Assembly: GCA_010024875.1 (NCBI GenBank)
Contig: RGFZ01000008.1
Coordinates: 1 to 64,000, forward strand
Length of the DNA stretch: 64,000 nt
Source of the DNA: Oxalobacteraceae bacterium
Lineage (GTDB): Bacteria; Pseudomonadota; Gammaproteobacteria; Burkholderiales; Burkholderiaceae_D
Direction: 5' to 3'
The translations under genes were made by a program, and so were the position numbers. The notes beneath the pieces were generated by a model, which worked only from the letters and a program-made list of their open reading frames with translations, had not been told where the DNA came from and did not search any database. Below are positions 39,683 to 49,979 of this stretch, piece after piece. Position 1 is the stretch's first letter. Every line of letters starts with the position of its first letter.

Positions 39683-41404
39683 TTACAAGGCCGGGAGATC
39701 AGGAGGACGTATCGCTGCAGCGATCAGGGGTTCGGCTACCGAAGGCTTCGCTATCCTCGCCTCATCTGCCGTCTTGAGGCGGCGTCCCTGTCTGAGCTGC
39801 ATCGTCAGATGTGAAGCCAACCTCAGCGTAAGTGCAGTGATGGTAATCGTCGGGAAATTCGCTCCCGCAGTAGGAAATACCGAACTCCCTGCAATGTAGA
39901 GATTGGCGAGGCCGTGCACCTTGCCATCGTGATCGACGACGCCGTAGCGCGGATGGTCATGCATGCGCGTTGTGCCCATGTGATGCCAAGTACCTTCTTT
40001 TTCCATGCTGGATGGCCAGCCGTGCGACAGTATCGATGGCCCCACATCGACGCGCGCCAGTTTCGCGGCCTGCAACTCGGCCGCGATGAGCGACAAGGTA
40101 CGATCCGCAGTGTATTTGACGAGATCATTCAATCGCCAGTCAACTCGCACGCGAGGCATGCCCAGTGCATCGCGCTTGTCTACCGACAGCGTGACGCGGC
40201 TTTCCGCATCCGGAGCGGGTTCAATGATCACCTGGAAGCTGACCTTCTTGATCATCGCGCGTGGATGAAAAAATCTTGTAAAACCGTAGTTAAAAGTATT
40301 CAGAGGATCACGCGCCATGGTCGCCAGATCATCTGACAGTCGCCAGCCCGGCTGATCTTTCTTCAGTAGCGATTGCTTCAGACGGAACAATGCCTGTGCG
40401 CCAGCACTGCCCTCACCGGGAAACTCGGAGCAAAAGCAGAGCCGCGCATTCAGCAGCTGCTCTCGTTCCTGCGCCTTGCGAGTCAGCGCCAGTTGTGCGG
40501 CGATTTTCACGCCATGTGCTGACACCGCACGGTTCATGTAGTTGTACTTGATGTCATAGAGTTTGTTACGTGACCAGGACGGCACGAAGCGGATGCTGCC
40601 TTTGAGCATGCGCGGATGATCCATAAAATAGCGCCCGACCAGTCCGTTCGCATTACCTAGACCCTCGGCTGCAATTTCATTCGACGCCAGCAGTAATCGT
40701 GCGTTTTCTATTCCACCGGTGGCCAGCACGAACAGACGCGCCGAGACTGTCGCTTGCTTGCCGTTCAGGGTCCTCACACGAAGCTGCTCAATGCGCGTGC
40801 ACAGCGGATCGGGCATGATCTGGGTGACATTCGCATGCAGAAAAACACGCACAAAACGCGCTCTGGCGAGTTCATGCCGATACTCGCGCCCAAAGCGTAC
40901 GGGAGGACTGAACTGGGAAATCGTATCCCTGACATCGCCCGTGGACAGCGGCAGCCGTCGCACATCCTTCCGAGCAATGGCCTGCTCCCAGAACAGCGGC
41001 TCGAAATTCACCGGCCCCAGCTTCAGCACCTCGTGCGCTTTCCGGTACCAAGGATCGAGCTCATCCAGACCAAACGGCCAGCCGCTCAAGGGAATCCAGT
41101 CACGTTTCTCGAAATCCCATGCATCCAGTGGACGGCACCAGCCGCCCCAGCAATTACTGCTGCCGCCGAGGAACCGCCCCCGGCAGCCATCAGCAAACCG
41201 ATAATCGAAACCGACCGCCTCGCCACGCGCGAGATCGCGCGTGGCATCGTCAGCCGTGAGTCCTCCACTTTCCAGAACACAGGTATCGATACCTTGTTTT
41301 TCCAGCTCGCGCGCCAGGGTGATGCCCGCGACACCGGCGCCGATGATGCACACCGTGGTCACCAAAGAACGCCCACTTGCTACCTCACGCATATCGATCA
41401 GCAT
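39683..41404 (-). CDS. GMC-family FAD oxidoreductase
   Basis: TTVCIIGAGVAGITLARELEKQGIDTCVLESGG...RFLGGSSNCWGGWCRPLD...LYIAGSSVFPTAGANFPTITITALTLRLASHL; start overlaps upstream stop (TGATG). Confidence 0.9.
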   Translation of the reverse strand: MLIDMREVASGRSLVTTVCIIGAGVAGITLARELEKQGIDTCVLESGGLTADDATRDLARGEAVGFDYRFADGCRGRFLGGSSNCWGGWCRPLDAWDFEKRDWIPLSGWPFGLDELDPWYRKAHEVLKLGPVNFEPLFWEQAIARKDVRRLPLSTGDVRDTISQFSPPVRFGREYRHELARARFVRVFLHANVTQIMPDPLCTRIEQLRVRTLNGKQATVSARLFVLATGGIENARLLLASNEIAAEGLGNANGLVGRYFMDHPRMLKGSIRFVPSWSRNKLYDIKYNYMNRAVSAHGVKIAAQLALTRKAQEREQLLNARLCFCSEFPGEGSAGAQALFRLKQSLLKKDQPGWRLSDDLATMARDPLNTFNYGFTRFFHPRAMIKKVSFQVIIEPAPDAESRVTLSVDKRDALGMPRVRVDWRLNDLVKYTADRTLSLIAAELQAAKLARVDVGPSILSHGWPSSMEKEGTWHHMGTTRMHDHPRYGVVDHDGKVHGLANLYIAGSSVFPTAGANFPTITITALTLRLASHLTMQLRQGRRLKTADEARIAKPSVAEPLIAAAIRPPDLPAL

Positions 41405-42483
41405 CAGGTCTCCCGCGATATCGCCGGCCTGCGCCAGCGTCGTGCAGCATCGCGCACCACATGCAAGCACCAGTGGGCACTGTATACCGGATGCGCGAGC
41501 AGATGCCACGCACTGCGGGTGGCCAGGACCCGGTACAGTGGTCGCGAACGGCCGCCTAAGCGGTGTTTATAGTCGTAATGTCCCCAGAGAAAATGAAACC
41601 GCGCAAATCGCAAATCGATCGCCTGCTGAATCGTGAGACAACAGCAGACTAGGCCGAGTCGCAAGTCATCGTGTGCAGGATCATGTGCGATCACATGCAT
41701 GTAGATATCCTCACCTGTTGCAGAGCACAACAGGCCGGCGCAGATCTCGCCATGCAACCGCAACGCGAACAGCATACCCACCTGCTGCATCAGTCGGGTC
41801 AGCTGTAATTCTTCTGCGTCACTCATCGCATAGGTTTTTCCCTTGCGCTCCATGCGCTGGCGGTTCAGCCTGAGCACTGCACTCACCTCGGCGTCCGCGA
41901 TCTGCGCCCCAGAGGACACCGTGAACTCCAGCGCCGGCTGTCGACGAAAACTTCGCCTGACGTAGTAGCGAACCTTTTCTCTGGCTTGCCGCGACAGTGA
42001 CTCCAGCCACGAAGAGCGACTGCCTGGCAGATCTAGCACATAGTCCTCCGAAAAGACGCTGAACCAGAGCTGCGAATGATCGGGCTGGAGCTCGAGAGCG
42101 ATGGCATGAAACTGCACCAGATGAATCTGACGGTAGCTCGCAAAAATCGCAGCAGCGAAACGATGTATCACGCCGGTTGGCAGACTCAACACCTCGTTGA
42201 GCACACGCACCCGTGCTCCCTCACAGATAAACAGCAGTAGCGCACTCACCCGCCCCGCGGTGCGCTCCATCCATGCGTGTGCCATGGAATCGGTCAATCC
42301 GCTGCCACATTGCGGCCAGAGAAGTGCGCGCGACGAGTAAACGCTGGAGTACAAAGACTCCAGCAATGACCATAGATAGTCCGGCAATGGCGCGGTGAAG
42401 AATTCGAATTCCGTGCTGGAGGATGCCTCTGCTGAGGGTATCGGTTCTGCTGCGAGTGGCGCGCAATGCAGCGAATTGTTCAT
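41404..42483 (-). CDS. FemAB/GNAT-like acyltransferase
   Basis: SRQAREKVRYYVRRSFRRQPALEFTVSSGAQIADAEVSAVLRLNRQRMERKGKTYAMSD...LRLHGEICAGLLCSATGEDIYMHVIAHDPAHDDLRLGLVCCCLTIQQAIDLRFARFHFLWGHYDYK. Confidence 0.75.
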   Translation of the reverse strand: MNNSLHCAPLAAEPIPSAEASSSTEFEFFTAPLPDYLWSLLESLYSSVYSSRALLWPQCGSGLTDSMAHAWMERTAGRVSALLLFICEGARVRVLNEVLSLPTGVIHRFAAAIFASYRQIHLVQFHAIALELQPDHSQLWFSVFSEDYVLDLPGSRSSWLESLSRQAREKVRYYVRRSFRRQPALEFTVSSGAQIADAEVSAVLRLNRQRMERKGKTYAMSDAEELQLTRLMQQVGMLFALRLHGEICAGLLCSATGEDIYMHVIAHDPAHDDLRLGLVCCCLTIQQAIDLRFARFHFLWGHYDYKHRLGGRSRPLYRVLATRSAWHLLAHPVYSAHWCLHVVRDAARRWRRPAISRET

Positions 42484-44753
42484 GCGCGCACCACGCCCTG
42501 CGAAGGTTCGGCTGAACCAGGTGCGCTATAGCTGATTTGTCTGCGTGCGACCTGACCATAACCGTAGCGGTAGTGTCCAGGACGTGGCGTGAAATCATTG
42601 AACAGCAGCCCTTTCGCCGACAGGCCGGCACGATCGAGGCGCTTGAGCGATTCTGAAATATCAGCCGCGCGGGTGACGCCAGCGCGCACCGCAACAAAGA
42701 TCGCGCCCGCATGGGCACCGAGTATCAGGCTGTCCGCAACGGCCAGCAGCGGTGCGGTGTCGATCAGCACCAGATCATATTGCGGCGCGAGTCTGGCGAT
42801 CAATGCCGCCAGTTCCGGGCGCAGCAATAGCTCCGACGGATTGGGCGGTAGATTGCCCGTGGAGATGAAATCTAGCTGCTCCATCGGGCTGTGGCGAAAA
42901 TCGTTATCAACTCTCGTGCCAGCCAACAGATCGGCAAGGCCAAATGCGCGATCAACCTGGAAGTATCGATGCAGATGACCGTCACGCAAATCGCCATCAA
43001 TCAGCAGCACGCGCTTGCCGCTGTAGGCCATCACGCAGGCGAGATTGACCGTAAGGAAGGACTTGCCGAGCGCTTCAGTCGGCCCGGTGATCAGCACAAG
43101 ATTATTCTTTGACTGCGTCATGCAAAACTGCAGCGCACTGCGGAATCCGCGCAAGCTCTCAATCGCCACATCCATGCTGGCGATCCGCGCCAGCAGCGGC
43201 AAGCGGGCCGGGTCGCTGGTGCGCGCTGCGAGCGTCTTCTGCAAGCGGCTGTGAGGGATGCTCGCATAGACTGGTACCCCAAACGCACGTTCGACTTCGG
43301 AAGGGTCGTGTAGCGCGGTTTGCAACGAGCGCCGCAAGAAGGCGGCCATCACACCCAGAAACATGCCGACGAATACCGCCACCGCGATAATGCGGGGACG
43401 GTTCGGAGCGACCGGCCGCTCCGGCTTCTCCGGCGCATCGACCAGCCGCACATTGCTGGTCTTGCCGATGGCGATCAGCTGCAGCTGCTGGGCCGATGAC
43501 AGCAGCGCCGAGTACAGCTCATTGTTCATCTTCACGTCGCGTGCAAGACGCACCATTTCCTGCTCCAGCACGGGAAGCTGCTTGAGCTGACTGGCTGACT
43601 CACGCATCTCGCGATCGATTTCTTTCAGCTGTTCATCCACTGCCACCACGGCCGGATGATTGGCAGTGAACCGCGACAGCAGCTCGCTGCGCTTCTGCTC
43701 CAGCTCAACGCGGCGCGTGCGCGCAGCGGAAGATCGCTGCAGCGTCAGCCGCCCCTCTTCGCCGATATCCACCGTGCCATGAACATGGCGGAACTGGTTG
43801 TAACGCGCCTCAGCCTGCTCCAGCTGCTTCTTGAGCTCGGGCAGCCGCTGGTTCAGATACGCCAGCGACTTGTCGGCCTCCTCTGTGCGGCGGGCGCTAT
43901 TCTGCGCCATGTACTCGCGGGTGATCTCGGTCATCAACTGGTAGACACGACCCGCGTCGGCCCCTTTGAGCGTTGCTGAGATCACCCCGGATTGCTTGCC
44001 TATCTCGGCCACACTCAGCGCAGTCTGCACGGACTCGATGGCGGCAAGCCGAGAATGTCGCTCCAGCGCAAAGCTTGAACCGGGCCACGCTTGCATGCCG
44101 TTCACCCGCAGACTGACCAGACCAGCGCGTGTACTGACTCCTAATGGCAGACCGACCTGACCTTCGGCATCGAAGCCGCTCTGAGGTTCAGTCAACCGAA
44201 ACTTTCCATCGCCAAGTGCCTGTAAACAGAATGTGCGGTTTTCCAGTGTCGGAGGCACGCTGAAATCGCCGATCTCTATGCTTTCTCTGCCCCACGCATA
44301 ACCAAAAGCGCCGCGCAACGAAGGGATACCCTCGGCCAGTCCGCTGTTCGCCAACAAGCTCCCCACCAGCGGCGCACGCTCGGGACGCGCATCGATATAC
44401 AGCCTCAGCCTGTCGACGGCGCGCGCGACAACCAACCGCGAGCGCAACAACTCAACCTCAGCTGCCGTAGGCGTCTTATAGTCGATCATGGAACCCGCTT
44501 CGCCAAGGATGTTTTTGGGTTCCCGCTGTCCCTTTTCTTCCACATGCACCAGCAAGTTGGTTTCGTATTGAGGCGTCGCGACATACGCATACAACGTGCC
44601 GGCCAGCATGACCAGCAAGGCGACGCTGGCAATCAACCAGCGCTGCTCCAGCAGCAGCGACAGATAGTCGCTGAGATGGTCCTCGCTGGGATCAGCGAAA
44701 ATCAGTGGTGGCTCGGCCGCAGGGCTGACATAGGTACTCAGGGGTGTATTCAT
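42480..44753 (-). CDS. Polysaccharide co-polymerase/BY-type tyrosine kinase (Wzc-like)
   Basis: Wzz domain (SLLLEQRWLIASVALLVMLAGTLYAYVATPQYETNLLVHVEEK), coiled coil, C-terminal Walker A (ITGPTEALGKSFLTVNLA), Walker A' (VLLIDGDLRDG), Walker B (YDLVLIDTAP), Tyr-rich tail YRYGYGQ. Confidence 0.93.
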   Translation of the reverse strand: MNTPLSTYVSPAAEPPLIFADPSEDHLSDYLSLLLEQRWLIASVALLVMLAGTLYAYVATPQYETNLLVHVEEKGQREPKNILGEAGSMIDYKTPTAAEVELLRSRLVVARAVDRLRLYIDARPERAPLVGSLLANSGLAEGIPSLRGAFGYAWGRESIEIGDFSVPPTLENRTFCLQALGDGKFRLTEPQSGFDAEGQVGLPLGVSTRAGLVSLRVNGMQAWPGSSFALERHSRLAAIESVQTALSVAEIGKQSGVISATLKGADAGRVYQLMTEITREYMAQNSARRTEEADKSLAYLNQRLPELKKQLEQAEARYNQFRHVHGTVDIGEEGRLTLQRSSAARTRRVELEQKRSELLSRFTANHPAVVAVDEQLKEIDREMRESASQLKQLPVLEQEMVRLARDVKMNNELYSALLSSAQQLQLIAIGKTSNVRLVDAPEKPERPVAPNRPRIIAVAVFVGMFLGVMAAFLRRSLQTALHDPSEVERAFGVPVYASIPHSRLQKTLAARTSDPARLPLLARIASMDVAIESLRGFRSALQFCMTQSKNNLVLITGPTEALGKSFLTVNLACVMAYSGKRVLLIDGDLRDGHLHRYFQVDRAFGLADLLAGTRVDNDFRHSPMEQLDFISTGNLPPNPSELLLRPELAALIARLAPQYDLVLIDTAPLLAVADSLILGAHAGAIFVAVRAGVTRAADISESLKRLDRAGLSAKGLLFNDFTPRPGHYRYGYGQVARRQISYSAPGSAEPSQGVVRA

Positions 44754-44828
44754 AGAGGCGTTGTGCTGTGTTGCAGTCAGAGGGAGTGAGCCGCCGAAAT
44801 CCGTTGACGCGTCAAAAGGAGCATCGCA

Positions 44829-46004
44829 TCAGCGACCGGGTGTCGTCGCGATCACCGCGGTGGGCAGTGCACCGGGAATCATCGCGCTGATCGTGCGGTT
44901 CCAGTTGGTCAGCGGTGTCGCAGCGACATACACCACGTCCTTGGGATTGAGTTCGAAGCCTTCGGCCACCGCTAGCGCGCCAGGAGCGTTGGCATCAAGC
45001 TGGTACACCATCGATTCGGCGCTACTGCGCCGAATCACATACACCTGTCGCGCATCGCCGGTCACTGGGTTGATGCCTCCCGCTTCTCCCAGTGCCTCGT
45101 TGAGTGTAAGGCGGCCATTGCGCATCGGCAGCGCGCGCGGCGAGGTGACTTCGCCAGAGATGAAAATCTTGCTCTCGTCACGCGACAGCACGCGGACGAC
45201 GTCGCCACTGGTCAGCATGATCGATGCCGGATTCACGCCACGCTGAACTAGCTGCGGCAGGTTGATGGGATAGCTTTTTCCATCCCGGTGAATGATGATG
45301 CGGCTTTGGTCCGCAGTCGGATTCATGCCGCCGGCGCGGTTGATCGCCTCCGTGAGTGTCATCGGCAGATCATTGATCGCCTGTACACCCGGCTGCTTGA
45401 CTTCACCATCGACATACACACGCTTGCTGCGATACGCCAGCACACGCACGCTGAGCTTGGGATTACGCAGATAGCGGGCTAGCCGTCCAGTAAGCTGTTG
45501 ATGAAGATCCGACGGGGTAAGGCCGGCGACCTTGAGCTTGCCAGCATACGGAAAGTCCAGCATGCCTTGCTGGTCGACTTCGAAACCAGACTGCGGCTGC
45601 AGCGGGCTGACGGCCACGCCCGCAACTGCCGCCGCGCCGAGTGGCGGTGCTGGCAACATGGAGGCAGACAGCTCGGGATGATCCCAGACGACGATGTGCA
45701 ATACATCGCCGGCTTCGATGCGGTAGACCTGTGCCGGTTGCAGCAGGGCGCCAATGTCTTCAGCCACTTGCTGATCACGCAGATCGCGTTCCTTGCGAAC
45801 CAGGTCGGGGGTGATCGTGCGTATCTCAGTGCGCGGATGATCCGCGGCGCGTGTATCCGCGGCGGGCGCTCTGGCGAACTGTATGCCCGGTGCCATTGAG
45901 GTGCAGCCAGCAAATTGCAGCAGACACGCGAACACGACCACCGCGTTTGTGCTCAAGGTGCGCTTGCAACGTGGCGCCGCACCTTCTCTATCCTGGCTCT
46001 GCAT
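44829..46004 (-). CDS. Polysaccharide export outer-membrane lipoprotein (Wza-like)
   Basis: LQFAGCTSMAPG lipobox; YRIEAGDVLHIVVWDHPELS; SLBB repeats (RVYVDGEVKQPGVQAINDLPMTLTEAINRAGG; KIFISGEVTSPRALPMRNGRLTLNEALGEAGG). Confidence 0.95.
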   Translation of the reverse strand: MQSQDREGAAPRCKRTLSTNAVVVFACLLQFAGCTSMAPGIQFARAPAADTRAADHPRTEIRTITPDLVRKERDLRDQQVAEDIGALLQPAQVYRIEAGDVLHIVVWDHPELSASMLPAPPLGAAAVAGVAVSPLQPQSGFEVDQQGMLDFPYAGKLKVAGLTPSDLHQQLTGRLARYLRNPKLSVRVLAYRSKRVYVDGEVKQPGVQAINDLPMTLTEAINRAGGMNPTADQSRIIIHRDGKSYPINLPQLVQRGVNPASIMLTSGDVVRVLSRDESKIFISGEVTSPRALPMRNGRLTLNEALGEAGGINPVTGDARQVYVIRRSSAESMVYQLDANAPGALAVAEGFELNPKDVVYVAATPLTNWNRTISAMIPGALPTAVIATTPGR

Positions 46005-46126
46005 GATGCTCCCTCCCCTTGCAGGACTTGGACTATCCTGCTCGAGCAAGGAATGTAGAAGGTCGCCAGAGATCAGCGGTTGAGGTCGCTCATGTCTGCG
46101 CTGCGACGCTTATGAGCGTGGCTGCA

Positions 46127-48649
46127 TCAGGCGTCGCGCAGTATCTGCATGGGAGGGCGCGACAAGACGCCGCGCAAACCGAACCAGCCGCCTGCAAAAG
46201 CGCAAATGATGCCGGCGCACAGGCCCGCCGCCCACAGCAAGGGGCTCACGCTCCATTCGAAATCAAATACTTGGTGCGCGAGCACCCAACCCACCAGTGA
46301 AGCACCCGTTGCCGCCAACGCACCCGCACCCGCGCCAACCAGCAGGCACTCGACCCATTGCGCGCGCGTCAGCTGACGGTGTGTCGCGCCCAATGCGCGC
46401 AACAATCCGCCTTCATGAATACGCTCCTGTTGCGATACCAGCATGGCAGCGGCCAGCACCATCACGCCCGCCGCCAGTGTGAAGATAAACAGAAACTCGA
46501 CCGCAGCAATCACCTGATCGATCACCTGCTGCGCCTGGGCCACCAGGCTTCCAACATCGACGATGGTGAGGTTGGGATAGGCGCGTATCAGACGGTTCAC
46601 CAGCGATGGCGCGGACGCCGGTAAATGAAATGCGGTGATCCAGGTGCTCGGCAAGGCCGAGGCGACATCCGGACTGAGTATCACGAAAAAATTCACCCGC
46701 ATCGATCCCCAATCCAGCTTGCGTACGCTGGTGATGGTCACATCAACGGACTGTCCGGCGACATCGAAGCGCAGACGATCGCCGAGCTTTAGTCCCAGGG
46801 TTTTTGCGAGCCCCTGCTCAACCGAGGCTTCGGCACGCGCCTTCACCGGATCGAACCAGCGGCCCTCGACCAAGGTATTTTTTTCCGGCATGTCGAACAT
46901 GGTGGACAAATTGAACTCGCGTTCAACCAGCCGCCGCGCTCGCTCCTCGGTGTAGCTCTCGGGGCGTACCTCGCGTCCGTCCACCTGTAACAAGCGCCCG
47001 CGTATCATCGGATACAGCGGCGCGTCGCTGATGCCGTTCGAGGCCAGCTCGGATTCGATCAGCGACTTTTGCTCTGGTTGGATATTGATCATGAAATGAT
47101 TCGGCGCATCCGGTGGCGACGACTGACGCCACGCAGTGAGCAAATCTTCTCGCACCAGCGTGAGCAGCAGCAGCGCCATCAGGCCTAGCGCGAGCGACAC
47201 GATTTGTAGCGCACTGGCCGATGGCCTGCGCCGGAGCGAAGTCTGCGCAAACCGCCAAGCAGGCCAGTGCAAGGGGAAACGCACTTTTTGCATCGCAGCC
47301 AGCAGCAGCCAGGCGGCTGCCGCCGACACCAGCAGTCCAAGTATGAAGCCACCGGAAGTCAGCAGACCCAGTTTGATATCGCGCGCCTGCCAGAGCAGCA
47401 AGGCCACGAAACAAGACACCGCCAGCGCGTAACCGGCGACGGTGAATGCCTGCGGTGCCTGCTGCTCGCGACGTATCACGCGGTTATGCGGCACGCTTCT
47501 TAGCTGCAGCACTGGTGGCAAAGCAAAACCCAGCAGCAGCAATAGTCCGGTCGCCATGCCCTGCAGCGCGGGTAACGCAGCCGGCGGCGGCAGCTGCGTC
47601 GTCATCAGGGATCCCAGCCAATGCAAGAGCAGCATATGCGCACCGAAGCCGAGCAGCACGCCGGCTGCGCTGCCAGCGATACCTATCAGTAGAAATTCCA
47701 GCAGGTAGAGCAGCGTGACCTCAGACTCGGTCATGCCCAGACAGCGCAGCATCGCGCAAGCATCGAGATGGCGCTGCATGAACCGACGCGCCGCCATCGC
47801 CACGGCCAGCGCCGCCAGCATCGCAGTCAGCAGGCTGACCAGTGCGAGAAACTGGCGCGCGCGCTCCAGCGTGGTGCGCATCTCGGGTCGGCCTGACTCT
47901 AGCGATTCAAGTTGTACACCTCGCACAGCATGTTGGCTGATCTGCTCGTCCAGCCAGTGCTGAAACTCGCTCACGGCACGCGTATCGCCGGCCAGCTGCA
48001 GTCGGTAGGTCAAGCGCGAACCATTCTGCACCAGTCCGGTGGAAGAAAGATCATCCAGCGACAGCATCACCCGTGGCGCGAAATTCATGAAACCCGCGCC
48101 GCGATCCTGCTCGAGCAGAATTTCGCCGGCGATGGTGAATTCGCCCTCGCCCAGCTGCACTCGGTCTCCGATACGGACATGGCGCGTCGTCAGGAATGGT
48201 GTGTCGACCCAGACGCTGCCGCTTGCAGGGCCGTTTGCACGCTGCTCCGTGGATTGCGCGTTTCTGACGGTGACTGAGCCACGCAGCGGATAATTTGCAG
48301 AGACCGCTTTGACGGCAACCAGTCGTGTGTCGGCGCTGTCGCCGACACCGGTCGTTGCCATGCTGGGAAAATTGACCGTGTCGGCCATGACCAGTCCGCG
48401 ACGTCTTGCCTCGTCACGCCACTCGGCGCGCAGCGGATAGTCGCTACGCACCAGCAGATCCGCGCCCAACAGCTGCGCGGCATCGCGGGTGAGCGCGGCG
48501 TTCAGGCGATCGACGAAAAAACCCACAGCAGACAGCGCTGCCACCGCCACTGCCAGTGCCGCTAGCAGAAAACGCAGCTCGCCCGCCCGCCAGTCGCGGC
48601 GGGTCATGCGCAGCGCCTGCATCAACAAAGGTACTTGACCGACTGCCAT
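46127..48649 (-). CDS. ABC transporter permease, FtsX/MacB type (YbbP-like)
   Basis: 840 aa; MTRRDWRAGELRFLLAALAVAVAALSAVGFFVDRLNAALTRDAAQLLGADLLVRSDYPL...; two FtsX domains; no ATPase gene adjacent in window. Confidence 0.88.
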   Translation of the reverse strand: MAVGQVPLLMQALRMTRRDWRAGELRFLLAALAVAVAALSAVGFFVDRLNAALTRDAAQLLGADLLVRSDYPLRAEWRDEARRRGLVMADTVNFPSMATTGVGDSADTRLVAVKAVSANYPLRGSVTVRNAQSTEQRANGPASGSVWVDTPFLTTRHVRIGDRVQLGEGEFTIAGEILLEQDRGAGFMNFAPRVMLSLDDLSSTGLVQNGSRLTYRLQLAGDTRAVSEFQHWLDEQISQHAVRGVQLESLESGRPEMRTTLERARQFLALVSLLTAMLAALAVAMAARRFMQRHLDACAMLRCLGMTESEVTLLYLLEFLLIGIAGSAAGVLLGFGAHMLLLHWLGSLMTTQLPPPAALPALQGMATGLLLLLGFALPPVLQLRSVPHNRVIRREQQAPQAFTVAGYALAVSCFVALLLWQARDIKLGLLTSGGFILGLLVSAAAAWLLLAAMQKVRFPLHWPAWRFAQTSLRRRPSASALQIVSLALGLMALLLLTLVREDLLTAWRQSSPPDAPNHFMINIQPEQKSLIESELASNGISDAPLYPMIRGRLLQVDGREVRPESYTEERARRLVEREFNLSTMFDMPEKNTLVEGRWFDPVKARAEASVEQGLAKTLGLKLGDRLRFDVAGQSVDVTITSVRKLDWGSMRVNFFVILSPDVASALPSTWITAFHLPASAPSLVNRLIRAYPNLTIVDVGSLVAQAQQVIDQVIAAVEFLFIFTLAAGVMVLAAAMLVSQQERIHEGGLLRALGATHRQLTRAQWVECLLVGAGAGALAATGASLVGWVLAHQVFDFEWSVSPLLWAAGLCAGIICAFAGGWFGLRGVLSRPPMQILRDA

Positions 48650-48741
48650 GGATGATCTCCGCTTAACCCGCGCGAACGGGCAAACCGAGATTGTAGGAGG
48701 CTTGCAAAAAATCCGCTGCGGCCCGGCCTTGGCGCCGCGAT

Positions 48742-49137
48742 CTATATGCTGGCGCCCCTCATGCCATCCTGATGATGTGTGCGCTCAAAGTTTTGCTGGC
48801 AAGGCGCACAGCGCTCGGCAGTGGGTATGGCCTGCAATCTTTCAAAAGGAATGTCATAGCCGCAGGAGATACATGTGCCGTAGGTGCCGCTGTTCATTTT
48901 TTTTCGAGCCAGCTCGATGGCCCGCAGCTCATGGATGTCGCGCGTGACCGCCGCATTACCCAGATCGATCGACAGGTTCGCAAATGACAGATCGCCCGGA
49001 TCCGGCGCCTCGCTGGCAAGTTGCACGTAATCATCCTGCAGATTCATCTCGCGACGTATTTCCTCGCGCAGTACGCGCTCGCGATTGGATAGCTCGTTAA
49101 TCAGCTGGGTCGCTTGCTGCTGGTTCAGGCTGTTCAT
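48742..49137 (-). CDS. TraR/DksA family zinc-finger protein
   Basis: MNSLNQQQATQLINELSNRERVLREEIRREM...AIELARKKMNSGTYGTCISCGYDIPFERLQAIPTAERCAPCQQNFER; C-x2-C...C-x2-C. Confidence 0.88.
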   Translation of the reverse strand: MNSLNQQQATQLINELSNRERVLREEIRREMNLQDDYVQLASEAPDPGDLSFANLSIDLGNAAVTRDIHELRAIELARKKMNSGTYGTCISCGYDIPFERLQAIPTAERCAPCQQNFERTHHQDGMRGASI

Positions 49138-49370
49138 GTTGTCCTCGGCACTGCAATGATGTTGTCAGAATTCGGGGCGGGTCAGGAGGCGCTGAATGAA
49201 TTCCCGTTATGTGGTGGGCCAGCTTGCATCGATAACATCACAGGCTTGGTGTCATTTGGCCAGCCAACAAAGTTTTCGGTTTTATTCAATCATCGCCCCA
49301 ACAAACAATCGCCTTCTCTGAATCGCTGGCACTCGATTGTGTGAGGGTTAAATGAAACAGCGTTTGATCT

Positions 49371-49859
49371 TTGACAAAGAACCGTAGCAGACTGGTTTTC
49401 TATGTCCCGACGACCGAATTGTCCGATGAGTATTTCATATTAGCCACAGCTTTTTACGAAATCTCAAACGATATCGGAGCCTTGATTTGTCTCAACCGAG
49501 AAGCTCTGGCATTCACTGAGAGAACGGCTAGACTGCCCTTTCTGATTATTAACTTGCGCACTGACATGAAGAGAGATCCGATGACAAACGCGATGGTTTC
49601 CGACGACTTGATGCAGGAATTTCTGACAGCAGCAACGGCCAATCAGGGCAGCGTTCGCGAGCAGTATCTGCTGAGAGAGACTTTTTACAGCTTGCTGCGA
49701 CTGACTCGCTCCGAGCAGTTGATGGACATCCGTAACAGCGTAAACCGTCTGGTCCCGGCATCTTTGCGACCGTCGACACACAGGAAATCTCGAGGCAAGT
49801 GCGCCTCATCCCACGCCTTCTCAACACAATATCCTCTGGCTTTCGGCAAACAGGAATGA
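49371..49859 (+). CDS. Hypothetical protein (start uncertain; ATG at 49566 possible)
   Basis: Open frame, ...DLMQEFLTAATANQGSVREQYLLRETFYSLLRLTRSEQLMDIRNSVNRLV...; no family recognised. Confidence 0.4.
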   Translation: MTKNRSRLVFYVPTTELSDEYFILATAFYEISNDIGALICLNREALAFTERTARLPFLIINLRTDMKRDPMTNAMVSDDLMQEFLTAATANQGSVREQYLLRETFYSLLRLTRSEQLMDIRNSVNRLVPASLRPSTHRKSRGKCASSHAFSTQYPLAFGKQE

Positions 49860-49979
49860 GCGTCGGCGTCTCTCACAACATCTCTACTCGGAAGTAGCCT
49901 TGCGTCGATTAATACCTTGGCTACCGATCAGAATCATGGGCGTGGGAGACGCTGAAGGCGCGCTCTCTCGCTCCCCATA

